DNA of 64,000 bases from Mycobacterium sp. D16Q14 (GCA_002013415.1 MAEX01000017.1:1-64000); one strand, 5' to 3'. Numbered from the stretch's first letter, positions 50,006 to 59,463 are shown. The notes: a model not told the origin generated them from the sequence alone. Program-made: numbers and translations.

Positions 50006-51511
50006 ATGAATCAGCGTGGCACTCATTACGACCTGGACGGCGTTGTCTTCTCGCGGCGCCAGCTGCTGGTGCGCGGGGGCGCCGCGCTGGCCGCCGTCGC
50101 GGTCATCACGGCCGCTCTGCTGATCAAGTCGACGGGGGTGCTGGACCGGTACGTGAACGTGGTCGCCGAGCTCCACAACGTCGGTGATGGACTGCCGCCG
50201 CGCTCGGATGTGAAGTATCGCGGCGTACTCGTCGGTGCCGTGGACAGCGTCATCCCGGGGGCCGGCGTGCGGCCCAACCGGGTGCATCTGCGGCTTAAAC
50301 CCCTGTACGCCAACTCGATCCCCGCGACCGTCACCGCCCGGGTGGTGCCCAGCAATGTCTTCGCGGTCTCGGCCCTGCAACTCGTCGACCACGGGTCCGG
50401 TGCACCCGTGCGCGACGGCGGACGTATCGCCGAGGACACCCGGCTGCCCACAGTGCTGTTTCAGACCACGGTGAACAAGCTGCGCCAGATCCTCACCGCG
50501 ACGGGCCGCGGCCGCGAGGACAACACCGTCGGGATACTGGCGGCTGTTGGTGCGGCCACCGATCACCGCCGTGCCGAACTATTGACAGGTGCGGCGCAAC
50601 TCGACCGCATCCTGGACCAGCTCAATGCCATCGTGGCGACGGATCAGGGGCCCTCGACGGTGTCGGCGCTCGTGGATGCGGCGCGTGGGCTCTCGCAGAC
50701 CGCACCGGACTTGGTGGATGCCCTGCATCAGGCCGTGGGGCCCATGCGCACCCTCGCCGAAAAACGGGACCAGTTACGCACGTTCATCGGGGCCGGGGTG
50801 CACACCACCGGGACCACCGTGGAGTCGCTGCGCAACCACACCGATCAGCTCATCCAGATCACCACCGACCTGACACCGGTGCTGGGCGTGCTGGCCAATA
50901 ACGCCCAGCACTTCGTGCCGATCACCCGGCGCATCACCAAGTTTTCGGACACTTTCTTCCAGGAGGTGTGGGACCCGGAGCTGGCCACCCCACGCGGGCG
51001 GGTCAATCTGTCGTTCACCCCGTCGTACACCTACACCCGCGCCGACTGCCCGCGCTACGGAGAACTGAAGGCGCCCAGCTGTTTTACCGCTCCCCAGATC
51101 GCGGTCCGGCCCGACCTTCCCGAGGTCCTGCTGCCGCAGAATTACCATCCTCCGGCCACCCTGGCTCCGCCGCGCGGCACCGTGGTGGGTCCCCATGGCA
51201 ACCTCGTCGCCGTCGGGCCGCCGCTGGTCAACCCCAACCCGGACCTGCGTGATCCCAATCCGCCGGTGCCGTCGTGGCTCAGTCCGGCTCCACCGGTACC
51301 CGGAAGCGCAGTCCCGGGCGAAACCGCTGTCGCCCCGGCGTCATTCGGGGGGAATGTGGGACCCGTCGGCAGTGCCCAGGAGCGGAGCCAGTTGGGCCGA
51401 ATCCTCGGCGCACCCGCGACGGCGGCGGATCAGCTGATGCTCGGGCCCATCGCCCGCGGCACCGCCGTGACCCGAAACCAGGACGCAGACAACAAGGAAG
51501 GCACACGATGA
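50006..51511 (+). CDS. mceA: MceA family protein
   Basis: This 501-residue protein has an N-terminal membrane helix (about 20-42) and the MCE domain (about 48-130, with DGLPPRSDVKYRGVLVG). A long alpha-helical region to about 310 follows, then a Pro-rich C-terminus. Mce proteins form a periplasm-spanning tunnel that carries lipids inward. The order A to F is the standard one. Confidence 0.9.
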   Translation: MNQRGTHYDLDGVVFSRRQLLVRGGAALAAVAVITAALLIKSTGVLDRYVNVVAELHNVGDGLPPRSDVKYRGVLVGAVDSVIPGAGVRPNRVHLRLKPLYANSIPATVTARVVPSNVFAVSALQLVDHGSGAPVRDGGRIAEDTRLPTVLFQTTVNKLRQILTATGRGREDNTVGILAAVGAATDHRRAELLTGAAQLDRILDQLNAIVATDQGPSTVSALVDAARGLSQTAPDLVDALHQAVGPMRTLAEKRDQLRTFIGAGVHTTGTTVESLRNHTDQLIQITTDLTPVLGVLANNAQHFVPITRRITKFSDTFFQEVWDPELATPRGRVNLSFTPSYTYTRADCPRYGELKAPSCFTAPQIAVRPDLPEVLLPQNYHPPATLAPPRGTVVGPHGNLVAVGPPLVNPNPDLRDPNPPVPSWLSPAPPVPGSAVPGETAVAPASFGGNVGPVGSAQERSQLGRILGAPATAADQLMLGPIARGTAVTRNQDADNKEGTR

Positions 51512-52584
51512 GGCGCTCAGCGGCCGGGAGCGTGCGTGGGCCCGTGATTGGCCTCGTCATTTTCCTGGTGATCGCCACGGGGCTGACGTGGCTGATCTAC
51601 GTCACGTTGCGGCGCGACGTCAGGGGCACGACGGTCACCTACGGCGCAATGTTCACCGATGTCTTCGGGCTGCGCGAGGGCGACGACGTACGGATCGCGG
51701 GGGTCCGCGTGGGCAGAGTGCAGGGCATTGAGCTCAACGGGACCCTCGCCAAGGTGCGCTTCGCGGTCCAGGACGGCCAGCGGCTCCCCGACAGCACCAC
51801 CGCGGCGGTGACCTACCAGAACATCGTCGGCCAGCGGTATCTGGCACTGGCGCAGGGACACTCGGGGCACGGCGGCCTGCTGGCCCCGGGCGGGGTCATC
51901 CCCGTCGAGCGCACCGAGCCCTCCTTCGACATCGGTGTTCTGCTCAATGGGTATGAGCCCCTTTTCGCGGTGCTGGATCCCGCGCAGGTGAACAACCTCA
52001 CCCAGGCCGTCATCGGCTCCCTGCAGGGGGACACCGCCGCGTTCGCGACGCTCGTGGACCAGACGTCGACATTGACCAAGACATTCACGGGGCGCGACGA
52101 CGCCCTGGATCACGTGATCGGGAGCCTGGACCGGGTGGTGGGCAGTCTGGCGGCGCAGAACCGGGACTTCGAGGAGGCGATCGCCGCGACCCGTGCGGTG
52201 GTCGGTCAGTTCGACGGCCGCAGACCCGAGCTGGTGTCTTCTGTGGGCAAGATGACCACGGTGGTCAGGAACCTGTCGCGGATTGCGCACGATGTGAACC
52301 CGCCGTTGCACGAATTGCTCACGCGGGAACCCGGTTACACCCGGCACATGCTCGACATCGAGCCGCAGATCGCGTACACGGGACTGAACACGCCACTGTT
52401 CCTCAAGGGCCTGGCGCGCATGTTCGGGGAGGGCTCCTACATGAACGCCTATGCCTGCGACGTGAACGCGTACGGATTCTTCCCCGGCCTCAACGATGTC
52501 GTCCCGATCATCGTCAACGCGGCCACTCCGGGCGGCAAGGCCAAGCACACCGCGCGATGCAGGAATGCCGGCGATGGCGGCTGA
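51508..52584 (+). CDS. mceB: MceB family protein
   Basis: This 358-residue protein starts at the ATG overlapping the mceA stop. A membrane helix (about 12-32) precedes the MCE domain, with FGLREGDDVRIAGVRVGRV at about 50-68. YLALAQG and a helical region follow, ending with two Cys in the last 50 residues (ACDVNAYG, ARCRNAG). Second subunit of the hexameric Mce assembly. Confidence 0.9.
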   Translation: MRRSAAGSVRGPVIGLVIFLVIATGLTWLIYVTLRRDVRGTTVTYGAMFTDVFGLREGDDVRIAGVRVGRVQGIELNGTLAKVRFAVQDGQRLPDSTTAAVTYQNIVGQRYLALAQGHSGHGGLLAPGGVIPVERTEPSFDIGVLLNGYEPLFAVLDPAQVNNLTQAVIGSLQGDTAAFATLVDQTSTLTKTFTGRDDALDHVIGSLDRVVGSLAAQNRDFEEAIAATRAVVGQFDGRRPELVSSVGKMTTVVRNLSRIAHDVNPPLHELLTREPGYTRHMLDIEPQIAYTGLNTPLFLKGLARMFGEGSYMNAYACDVNAYGFFPGLNDVVPIIVNAATPGGKAKHTARCRNAGDGG

Positions 52585-53629
52585 CATGATGCGGCCGCAC
52601 TGGCTTTCCGCTCTTCGTAGGCCGCTGGACTCCTACAACAAGACCTGGCTCGGCGTTGTCGCCGTGGCGGTTATCGCGGTGCTCATCGGCGCACTGCTCC
52701 TAGTGAAGGAGCTGGGGATCGGATACCGGCAGTTCACCGCCGAATTCCTGCAGGCCGCCGCGTTGCGGCCGGGAAACATCGTCACCATCGCGGGGGTGCA
52801 GGTCGGGTCGGTCACCGGTGTCCGGCTGGCCGGTGACCGCGTCGAGGCCACCTTCCGGGTCCGTGACCACATCCCCGTGGGCGGCGAGACGCGGGTGGCG
52901 ATCAAGATCACCACGCTGTTCGGTTCCCGGTATCTCGACCTGCGTCCCGCGGGCACCGGCACACCAGCGGGGCGGCTGATCAGCCTGCAGCACACCGAGG
53001 TTCCCTATGACCTGCAGGCGGCCCTGGCCGATTCCACCCGCACCTTCGAACAGGTGGATGCCGACAGCATCGCCTCCTCGTTGAACGTCCTGGGCTCCCA
53101 GCTCGACGGCCTGCCGAGCGTGGTGCCGCAGGCCATGGAGAACGTGCGGGCGCTGTCTTCGGTCATCGCGCAGCGGCGCGATCAGCTCGGCACGCTGCTG
53201 GCCAGTACCGAGAAGGTCACCGGCATGCTGCGCCGCCAGCAATCCGATATCGGCACGTTCATCCGTCAGGGGCAGGAGCTGGTGGGGGAGTTCGTGGCGC
53301 GCTCGGCCGCCTTCCACGCGATGATGCGCTCACTGCAGAGCATCGTGGACTCCCTGCGCAGCATCGTGGTCGATGACCACCTGGTACTCGACGGTGTTAT
53401 CCACACCATGGAGGAGCTCAGTGGCAAGCTCGCTGAGCAGGATGCCTTGCTGCGCAACCTGCTCCAAATCGCGCCCGTGACCGTCCGGGAGATCGCCAAC
53501 GCCACCGGATTTGGCAATGCGGTCGAGGGCAACCCGCCCGGGGGGGCCCTCATTGACTCGTGGATGTGCGCGATCAGCGGGCGCGCTAAGCAATTCGGGA
53601 TGATCGAGTATTTGAAGGACTGCCAGTGA
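52574..53629 (+). CDS. mceC: MceC family protein
   Basis: This protein has a membrane helix (near 25-47), an MCE domain with LRPGNIVTIAGVQVGSV and RYLDLRPAG, and a helical C-terminal region. In-frame ATGs at 52565, 52574, 52586 and 52589 all precede the hydrophobic segment, so the exact start is uncertain; 52574 gives 351 residues and overlaps mceB by 11 bp. Confidence 0.87.
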   Translation: MAADMMRPHWLSALRRPLDSYNKTWLGVVAVAVIAVLIGALLLVKELGIGYRQFTAEFLQAAALRPGNIVTIAGVQVGSVTGVRLAGDRVEATFRVRDHIPVGGETRVAIKITTLFGSRYLDLRPAGTGTPAGRLISLQHTEVPYDLQAALADSTRTFEQVDADSIASSLNVLGSQLDGLPSVVPQAMENVRALSSVIAQRRDQLGTLLASTEKVTGMLRRQQSDIGTFIRQGQELVGEFVARSAAFHAMMRSLQSIVDSLRSIVVDDHLVLDGVIHTMEELSGKLAEQDALLRNLLQIAPVTVREIANATGFGNAVEGNPPGGALIDSWMCAISGRAKQFGMIEYLKDCQ

Positions 53630-54738
53630 CCAAGATTCGCCAACTGCTCCTGGTCGGGTTGGGGCTGCTCGTCGTCACCGCGACGACGGTGGGCGCGGCC
53701 TGGTCCGTCACGGGCGGCGGCAGGACCATCACCGTGACGGCTCAATTCGATAGTGCCGCTGGTCTTTATCCCGGAAATGTGGTCGCCGTGCTCGGTATGC
53801 CGGTGGGGCAGGTCGCTAAGATCACCGCGAGGGGCGGCTACGCCGAGGTGGAGTTTACCGTCGACAGGCAGGTCAAGATCCCTGCCGATGTCCAGGCCGT
53901 CACCCTCTCAACGTCGATTCTGACCGACCGCCAGATCGAGCTGTCGCCGCCGTATCGCGGCGGGCCGGTGCTGCGTGACAACGACACCATCGGCCTGAAC
54001 CGGACCAAGACCCCCGTCGAATTCGACCGGGTGCTCGGCATGCTCGACAAGCTGTCCGGCTCCCTGCATGGCGATGGCACCGGCGGCGGTCCCATCGCCG
54101 CGGTGCTCAATGCCGGTGACGGCGTCGCGTCCGGCAACGGCGATCGCATCAAGACGGCATTGGACGAGCTGTCCCGGGCATTGCGACTTGGTGCCGATGG
54201 TGGGGCGCGCACCCGTGAACAGATGACCACCATCGTCAAGAATGTCAGCGGCTTGCTGGACGCGGCGGCCCGCAACGATACGAGTCTGCGGCAGTTCGGT
54301 TCCACGGTGCGTCAGCTCAGCGACATCCTGGCCCGCGAGAGCTTCGGTTCGGGGAGCACCGGCCGGCAGTTCAACGAGGTGATCGAGCAGACCGGGAACA
54401 TCCTGCAGTCCAACCGGGATGCCATTGGCCGTGGTATTGCCAACGGCAACAAGAGCATCCAGACGGTGTACGACCGCCAGCGCGAGCTCGCCGAGTTTTT
54501 CGACGTGCTGCCACTGATGGCCGACAACTTGTACAACGCCATCGACCAGCGCAACGGTGCGATCCGCGCGCACTTCCTGGCCGACCGCATGGTCTTCGAC
54601 GGGCAGATGGCCAAGGAGATGTGCAATCTGCTGGGTCTGCGCCAGCTTGGCTGCAGCACAGGGACATTGCAGGACTACGGTCCCGATTTCGGATTGACCT
54701 ACATGCTCGACGGTCTCGCGGCGATGGGGCAGAAGTGA
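53626..54738 (+). CDS. mceD: MceD family protein
   Basis: This 370-residue protein starts at GTG 53626, overlapping the mceC stop. It has a membrane helix (about 5-27), an MCE domain with LYPGNVVAVLGMPVGQVAKI and RQIELSPPY, a helical middle, and a C-terminal region with CNLLGLRQLGCS. Fourth Mce subunit. Confidence 0.9.
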   Translation: MTKIRQLLLVGLGLLVVTATTVGAAWSVTGGGRTITVTAQFDSAAGLYPGNVVAVLGMPVGQVAKITARGGYAEVEFTVDRQVKIPADVQAVTLSTSILTDRQIELSPPYRGGPVLRDNDTIGLNRTKTPVEFDRVLGMLDKLSGSLHGDGTGGGPIAAVLNAGDGVASGNGDRIKTALDELSRALRLGADGGARTREQMTTIVKNVSGLLDAAARNDTSLRQFGSTVRQLSDILARESFGSGSTGRQFNEVIEQTGNILQSNRDAIGRGIANGNKSIQTVYDRQRELAEFFDVLPLMADNLYNAIDQRNGAIRAHFLADRMVFDGQMAKEMCNLLGLRQLGCSTGTLQDYGPDFGLTYMLDGLAAMGQK

Positions 54739-55853
54739 TGAGGCGCAGGCTATCGGCGCTCACGGCGGTGGCGTTTCTGTGCGCTGGGTGTTCCACCAGC
54801 GGCCTGGCCGACCTGCCACTGCCTGCGCCCGGATTGGGCGGCGGGGGATACCGGCTGACCGCGGTCTTCGCGAATGCACTGAATCTCCCCGAGCGTGCCA
54901 AGGTGAAACTCGCCGGCGCCGATATCGGCGAGGTGGAATCGATGGCGGCACGTGATTTCAGCGCGGTGACCACCCTGCGCATCCGGCACGACGTCACGCT
55001 TCCGGTCGGCAGCACAGCGCAATTGCGCACTGCCACACCGCTCGGCGATGTGTTCGTGGCCATCGCGCCACCGGCACAATCCGCCGGCGGCATGCTTGCC
55101 GACGGCGACACCATCCCGATCGACCGGACCGGGGCGGCCGCGACCGTGGAGTCGGTGCTCAGCTCGGCGGCGATCCTGGTGAACGGTGGCGCGGTGCATA
55201 ACCTCACCAACGTCGTCAACGGCACCGGCAGGGCCGCCGGGCCGGACGGGCAGGCCTTCGGGCGCATGATCGAGAAGTCGAATGAGCTGCTGGGCAAGCT
55301 CAATGCGCGCTCGGGACAGCTGGATGCTGCGATGACCGAGACGGCGCAGCTGGCCGAGGCGCTCGACGGCAAGAGCGACACACTCGCCGAGGTGCTGCAT
55401 GCGGCCGCACCGGCCACCGCGACCTTGCGGGACAATGCCGATCAGATCTCGAATCTGGTGCTGCTGCTGGGCGATACCGCCAGCGAGCTGAGCAAGTTTC
55501 CGTCCGTCGCGGGTACCGATGCCAGCGGGCGCAGCGTCGTCGCCGATGCGAATGCCATCTCGCGGTCCTGGAATGACGTGGTGCTGGATCCGGAGACCAG
55601 CCTGCTCGCGCTAAACCGGCTATACGCGCCGTTCATCAAAATCACTGCGGGCTCGGCCATATCCGGCAGCGCCGGTATCGACCGCCTGGTGCTGGGTGCG
55701 ATCCCGGACGCCGGATTCGGGGGAGACCAGGGTTTTCACGGACCCAAGCGGTACGACTGGGCCAAGCTCGTCGGGACCTTCAAGTACACGCTGTGGCGGC
55801 TGCAGGAACGTGTGGTGGGGCAGGGACCCGCTGCGCAGGAGGCCCCCCGATGA
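54738..55853 (+). CDS. mceE: MceE family lipoprotein
   Basis: This 371-residue protein is the lipoprotein subunit (LprK type) of the Mce set: the signal ends in FLCAGC with lipid Cys18. The MCE domain has LPERAKVKLAGADIGEV, followed by helices and a C-terminal FGGDQGFHGPKRYDW. ATG 54738 overlaps the mceD stop by one base. Confidence 0.9.
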   Translation: MRRRLSALTAVAFLCAGCSTSGLADLPLPAPGLGGGGYRLTAVFANALNLPERAKVKLAGADIGEVESMAARDFSAVTTLRIRHDVTLPVGSTAQLRTATPLGDVFVAIAPPAQSAGGMLADGDTIPIDRTGAAATVESVLSSAAILVNGGAVHNLTNVVNGTGRAAGPDGQAFGRMIEKSNELLGKLNARSGQLDAAMTETAQLAEALDGKSDTLAEVLHAAAPATATLRDNADQISNLVLLLGDTASELSKFPSVAGTDASGRSVVADANAISRSWNDVVLDPETSLLALNRLYAPFIKITAGSAISGSAGIDRLVLGAIPDAGFGGDQGFHGPKRYDWAKLVGTFKYTLWRLQERVVGQGPAAQEAPR

Positions 55854-57049
55854 GCCGCGCCTGGGTCAGCGGCCTGTCGCTGGTGCTCATGTTGACGGTC
55901 TCGGTGACCTATCTGCTTGTCGGGGTACTGCACGTGCGGCCGCTGGCGTCGAGCTATCCGGTGACCATCCAACTCGCCGAATCCGGTGGGCTGCTGCCCA
56001 ACCAGGACGTGACGCTGCATGGGGTGCGTATCGGCTCGGTCGATTCACTGAGCTTCACCGGCCAGGGTGTGAACGCGACGGTCAGTGTGGACGGTGGTGT
56101 CCGCGTTCCCGCCTCCGCCGCGGTGCGGGTCTCCGGGCTGTCCCCGGCCGGTGAGCAGTACCTGGACTTCTCGTCGGGATCGGATGCGGGCCCGTTTCTG
56201 TCGGCCGAGGCCGTGATCACCCGGGACCGCACAGCCATCCCGGTCACCCCGGCGCAGCTGCTGGTCCATGCCGACGGTGTTCTCGCCCAAGTAGATCCGG
56301 CCAAGATCGAGCGCATCAAGAAGGAGCTGAGTTTGAGCGCGGAGGGGCCAGGCAAGCTCACGTCGATTGTCGACGGCGGGGTGTTCCTGCTCGCGACCCT
56401 CGATTCGGTACTGCCCGAGACGGTTCACGCAATCCGGGACAGCAGGACGGTGCTGACGGCGGCCGTGGACGTCAATGGCGGTATCGCGGCCACCGCACGA
56501 AATCTGCGTGGCACGCTCGCGGGCATCAACAGGATGGACGGCGGCTACCGGAAACTCGTCGACCAAGCCCCTCGGGTGCTGGGGGCCACCGACGACCTGT
56601 TCACCGACAACTCCGACACCATGGTGCAGCTGCTGGCCAACCTGTCCACCAACGCCCGGCTGTCGTATGTGCGGGTGCCGGCCCTCAACGCGCTGTTTCC
56701 CGACTATCGGGGTTCGGCACTGGAGGCGTTCATCAGCACCATGCACGAGCACGGGCTATGGGTGACCGCCGACCTGTACCCGCGTTATGCCTGCGACTAC
56801 GGCACCCCGCGGCGCCCACCGTCTTCCGCCGACTACCCGGAGCCGTTCCTGCACACCTATTGCCACGACGACGATCCCGCCGTCCTGGTGCGCGGTGCCA
56901 GGAACGCCCCGCGCCCGGCGGGGGATGACACGGCCGGGCCGCCGCCCGGTGCGGACCTGGGCGCCACCTCCGACCCGACACCGACGGGCCGGTACACCAT
57001 CCCGACGCCCTACGGCGGCCCCGCGCTGCCCATCGAGCCACCGAGGTAA
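55850..57049 (+). CDS. mceF: MceF family protein
   Basis: This 399-residue protein has an N-terminal membrane helix (about 7-29), an MCE domain with LLPNQDVTLHGVRIGSV and GEQYLDFS, and a helical domain. A Pro-rich tail follows, with Cys in RYACDYG and HTYCHDDD. Last core Mce subunit. ATGA overlap with mceE. Confidence 0.9.
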   Translation: MSRAWVSGLSLVLMLTVSVTYLLVGVLHVRPLASSYPVTIQLAESGGLLPNQDVTLHGVRIGSVDSLSFTGQGVNATVSVDGGVRVPASAAVRVSGLSPAGEQYLDFSSGSDAGPFLSAEAVITRDRTAIPVTPAQLLVHADGVLAQVDPAKIERIKKELSLSAEGPGKLTSIVDGGVFLLATLDSVLPETVHAIRDSRTVLTAAVDVNGGIAATARNLRGTLAGINRMDGGYRKLVDQAPRVLGATDDLFTDNSDTMVQLLANLSTNARLSYVRVPALNALFPDYRGSALEAFISTMHEHGLWVTADLYPRYACDYGTPRRPPSSADYPEPFLHTYCHDDDPAVLVRGARNAPRPAGDDTAGPPPGADLGATSDPTPTGRYTIPTPYGGPALPIEPPR

Positions 57050-57052
57050 CCC

Positions 57053-57949
57053 ATGCCGGCCAACAGTGCGCACGACCGTCCACAGTCCGCTGCCACGCGG
57101 GCGGTGAACACCCGCCGAATCGCGTTCACGTTTGACCAGTCCGCGCCCTCGCGGCGGCATTTCGTCGCGGGCGATATCGCGATGAGCCATCTGGTCGCCC
57201 TGTTGTCCGGCTTCTTTCCCTCGGGTGAGGAGTTCTTCATCCAGTCGGTGCGGCGCTATGACAGCCAGATCGTCGACCCCGTGCTCAGGAAGCAGGTCGC
57301 CGGATTCATCGGGCAGGAGATGACGCACGGCATCGCGCACCGCGAGCTCAACACGCAGCTGGTTCAGCGCGGCTACTGGGCCACCGGGCTCATGGACCGG
57401 GTGGGCACGCGGCTGGTCAAGCGGATGAAGCAGAACCGGGACCGGCTACCGGATCGGGTGGCCCGGTCCGCGCTCGCGGTGACGGCGGGGGTTGAACATC
57501 TCACGGCGATCCTCGGGGAGCAGGTGCTCAGTGTCCCGTGGATACAGCAGCAGCTGACCGATCCCGAGGTGCGCGCCATGCTCAACTGGCATGCCATCGA
57601 GGAGATGGAACACAAGTCCGTCGCCTTCGATCTGTATCGCCACGTAGGGGGCACCGAGCGCATGAGGATCCGGGCGATGGCCGTCACGCTGGCCCTTTTC
57701 CTGAGTCGGACATTGATCCTGCTGGCCTCGATTTTCACCGATCCGTGGGCGTGGCGCCATCCCGCGGCGACCCTGCGCAGCATCGTCACGCTGCCGCGCA
57801 CGCCGCTGTTCGCCGGGCTCGGGGCCAAGATCCGGTGCTACCTGCGCTCCGGCTTCCATCCCGACGACATCGACCACGGCCCCCTGCTGGCGAAGTGGCG
57901 CGACGAGTACTTCGGTCCCGAAGGCATCCTGCTGGACCATCTGAAGTAG
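57053..57949 (+). CDS. PF10118-type metal-dependent hydrolase-like protein
   Basis: This 298-residue protein starts 3 bp after mceF and closes the operon. Its ligand-like residues are in EEFFIQSVR, FIGQEMTHGIAHRELN, GVEHLTAI and WHAIEEMEHKSVAFD, a set of E and ExxH motifs on helices, as in ferritin-like di-iron proteins. Proteins of this group are annotated as metal-dependent hydrolases without proven activity. A hydrophobic stretch near 205-225 may associate with the membrane. It might modify the lipid after uptake. Confidence 0.7.
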   Translation: MPANSAHDRPQSAATRAVNTRRIAFTFDQSAPSRRHFVAGDIAMSHLVALLSGFFPSGEEFFIQSVRRYDSQIVDPVLRKQVAGFIGQEMTHGIAHRELNTQLVQRGYWATGLMDRVGTRLVKRMKQNRDRLPDRVARSALAVTAGVEHLTAILGEQVLSVPWIQQQLTDPEVRAMLNWHAIEEMEHKSVAFDLYRHVGGTERMRIRAMAVTLALFLSRTLILLASIFTDPWAWRHPAATLRSIVTLPRTPLFAGLGAKIRCYLRSGFHPDDIDHGPLLAKWRDEYFGPEGILLDHLK

Positions 57950-58043
57950 CTGCTAGAAGCCACCGAGGTAAAAGGCGCTTTGCGCGGCCCTTAGGCTGTT
58001 CAGGTCAATTACTGCAGTCTTGCAAGAGGAGCCTGAGCAGATC

Positions 58044-59450
58044 GTGGCCGCCAAGCCGAACGCCGCCGGTAAGAAGATCGAGGCCGTCGTCAACCTCGCC
58101 AAGCGCCGGGGCCTGGTGTACCCGTGCGGCGAGATCTACGGCGGTACCAAGTCGGCGTGGGATTACGGCCCGCTCGGTGTGGAGCTCAAGGAGAACATCA
58201 AGAAGCAGTGGTGGCGCTCGGTCGTCACCAGCCGCGACGACGTCGTGGGCCTGGACTCCTCGGTGATCCTGCCCCGTCAGGTCTGGGTCGCCTCCGGTCA
58301 CGTCGAGGTCTTCAACGACCCGCTGGTCGAATGCCTGAACTGTCACAAGCGCCACCGTCAGGATCATCTGCAGGAGGCGTACGCGGAGAAGAAGGGCATC
58401 GACGATCCCGAGTCGGTGCAGATGACCGACATCGTGTGCCCCGACTGTGGCAACAAGGGCCAGTGGACCGAGCCGCGCGACTTCAACATGATGCTCAAGA
58501 CCTACCTGGGTCCGATCGAGACCGAAGAGGGACTGCACTACCTGCGTCCGGAGACCGCGCAGGGCATCTTCGTGAACTTCAAGAACGTCGTCACCACCTC
58601 GCGCCAGAAGCCCCCGTTCGGCATCGGCCAGATCGGCAAGAGCTTCCGCAACGAGATCACCCCCGGCAACTTCATCTTCCGCACGCGCGAGTTCGAGCAG
58701 ATGGAGATGGAGTTCTTCGTCGAGCCGTCCACGGCGCCGGAGTGGCACAAGTATTGGATCGACACCCGCCTGCAGTGGTACATCGATCTGGGCATCGACC
58801 CGGAGAACCTGCGGCTCTATGACCATCCCAAGGAGAAGCTGTCGCACTACTCGGACGGCACCGTCGATATCGAGTACAAGTTCGGTTTCAGCGGCAACCC
58901 ATGGGGCGAGCTTGAGGGTGTCGCGAACCGTACCGACTTCGACTTGTCCACGCATTCAAAGCATTCCGGTGAAGACCTGTCGTACTACGACCAGGCCGAG
59001 GACCGGCGCTACACGCCGTACGTGATTGAGCCCGCGGCCGGGCTCACCCGCTCGTTCATGGCCTTCCTCGTCGATGCCTACCACGAGGACGAGGCCCCCA
59101 ACGCCAAGGGCGGTGTGGACACCCGCACCGTGCTGCGCCTGGATCCGCGTCTGGCTCCGGTCAAGGTCGCGGTGTTGCCGCTGTCGCGCAACGCCGATCT
59201 GAGCCCGCGCGCCAAGGCGCTGGCCGCCGAGCTGCGCCAGAGCTGGAATGTCGACTTCGATGACGCCGGTGCCATCGGTCGCAGGTATCGTCGACAGGAC
59301 GAGATCGGCACCCCGTTCTGCGTCACAGTCGATTTCGACTCGCTCGAAGACGACTCCGTCACCGTTCGCGACCGCGACGAGATGACCCAGCAGCGTATTC
59401 CGATCGGCGGCGTGGCCGATCATCTCGCCAAATCTCTCAAGGGCTGCTAG
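58044..59450 (+). CDS. glyS: Glycyl-tRNA synthetase (dimeric class II), with two CxxC pairs
   Basis: The start is taken as GTG 58044; TTG 58020 would add 8 residues. The 468-residue enzyme has RRGLVYPCGEIYGGTKSAWDYGP (motif 1 region), YLRPETAQGIFVNF and SFRNEITPGNFIFRTREFEQMEMEFF (motif 2), and EPAAGLTRSFMAFL (motif 3). An insertion carries ECLNCHKRH and VCPDCGNKG, two CxxC pairs likely to bind zinc. It charges tRNA-Gly. In M. tuberculosis glyS is next to smtB; here 23 kb separates them. Confidence 0.93.
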   Translation: MAAKPNAAGKKIEAVVNLAKRRGLVYPCGEIYGGTKSAWDYGPLGVELKENIKKQWWRSVVTSRDDVVGLDSSVILPRQVWVASGHVEVFNDPLVECLNCHKRHRQDHLQEAYAEKKGIDDPESVQMTDIVCPDCGNKGQWTEPRDFNMMLKTYLGPIETEEGLHYLRPETAQGIFVNFKNVVTTSRQKPPFGIGQIGKSFRNEITPGNFIFRTREFEQMEMEFFVEPSTAPEWHKYWIDTRLQWYIDLGIDPENLRLYDHPKEKLSHYSDGTVDIEYKFGFSGNPWGELEGVANRTDFDLSTHSKHSGEDLSYYDQAEDRRYTPYVIEPAAGLTRSFMAFLVDAYHEDEAPNAKGGVDTRTVLRLDPRLAPVKVAVLPLSRNADLSPRAKALAAELRQSWNVDFDDAGAIGRRYRRQDEIGTPFCVTVDFDSLEDDSVTVRDRDEMTQQRIPIGGVADHLAKSLKGC

Positions 59451-59463
59451 CCGAGGAGCAGAA

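Noticed and set aside
35478..57949. The operon as an isonitrile (kupyaphore-type) zinc lipopeptide cluster
   Set aside because: No NRPS, no isonitrile-forming Fe(II) oxygenase and no dehydrogenase pair of that pathway are present. Only the ACP/FAAL logic and zinc link are similar.
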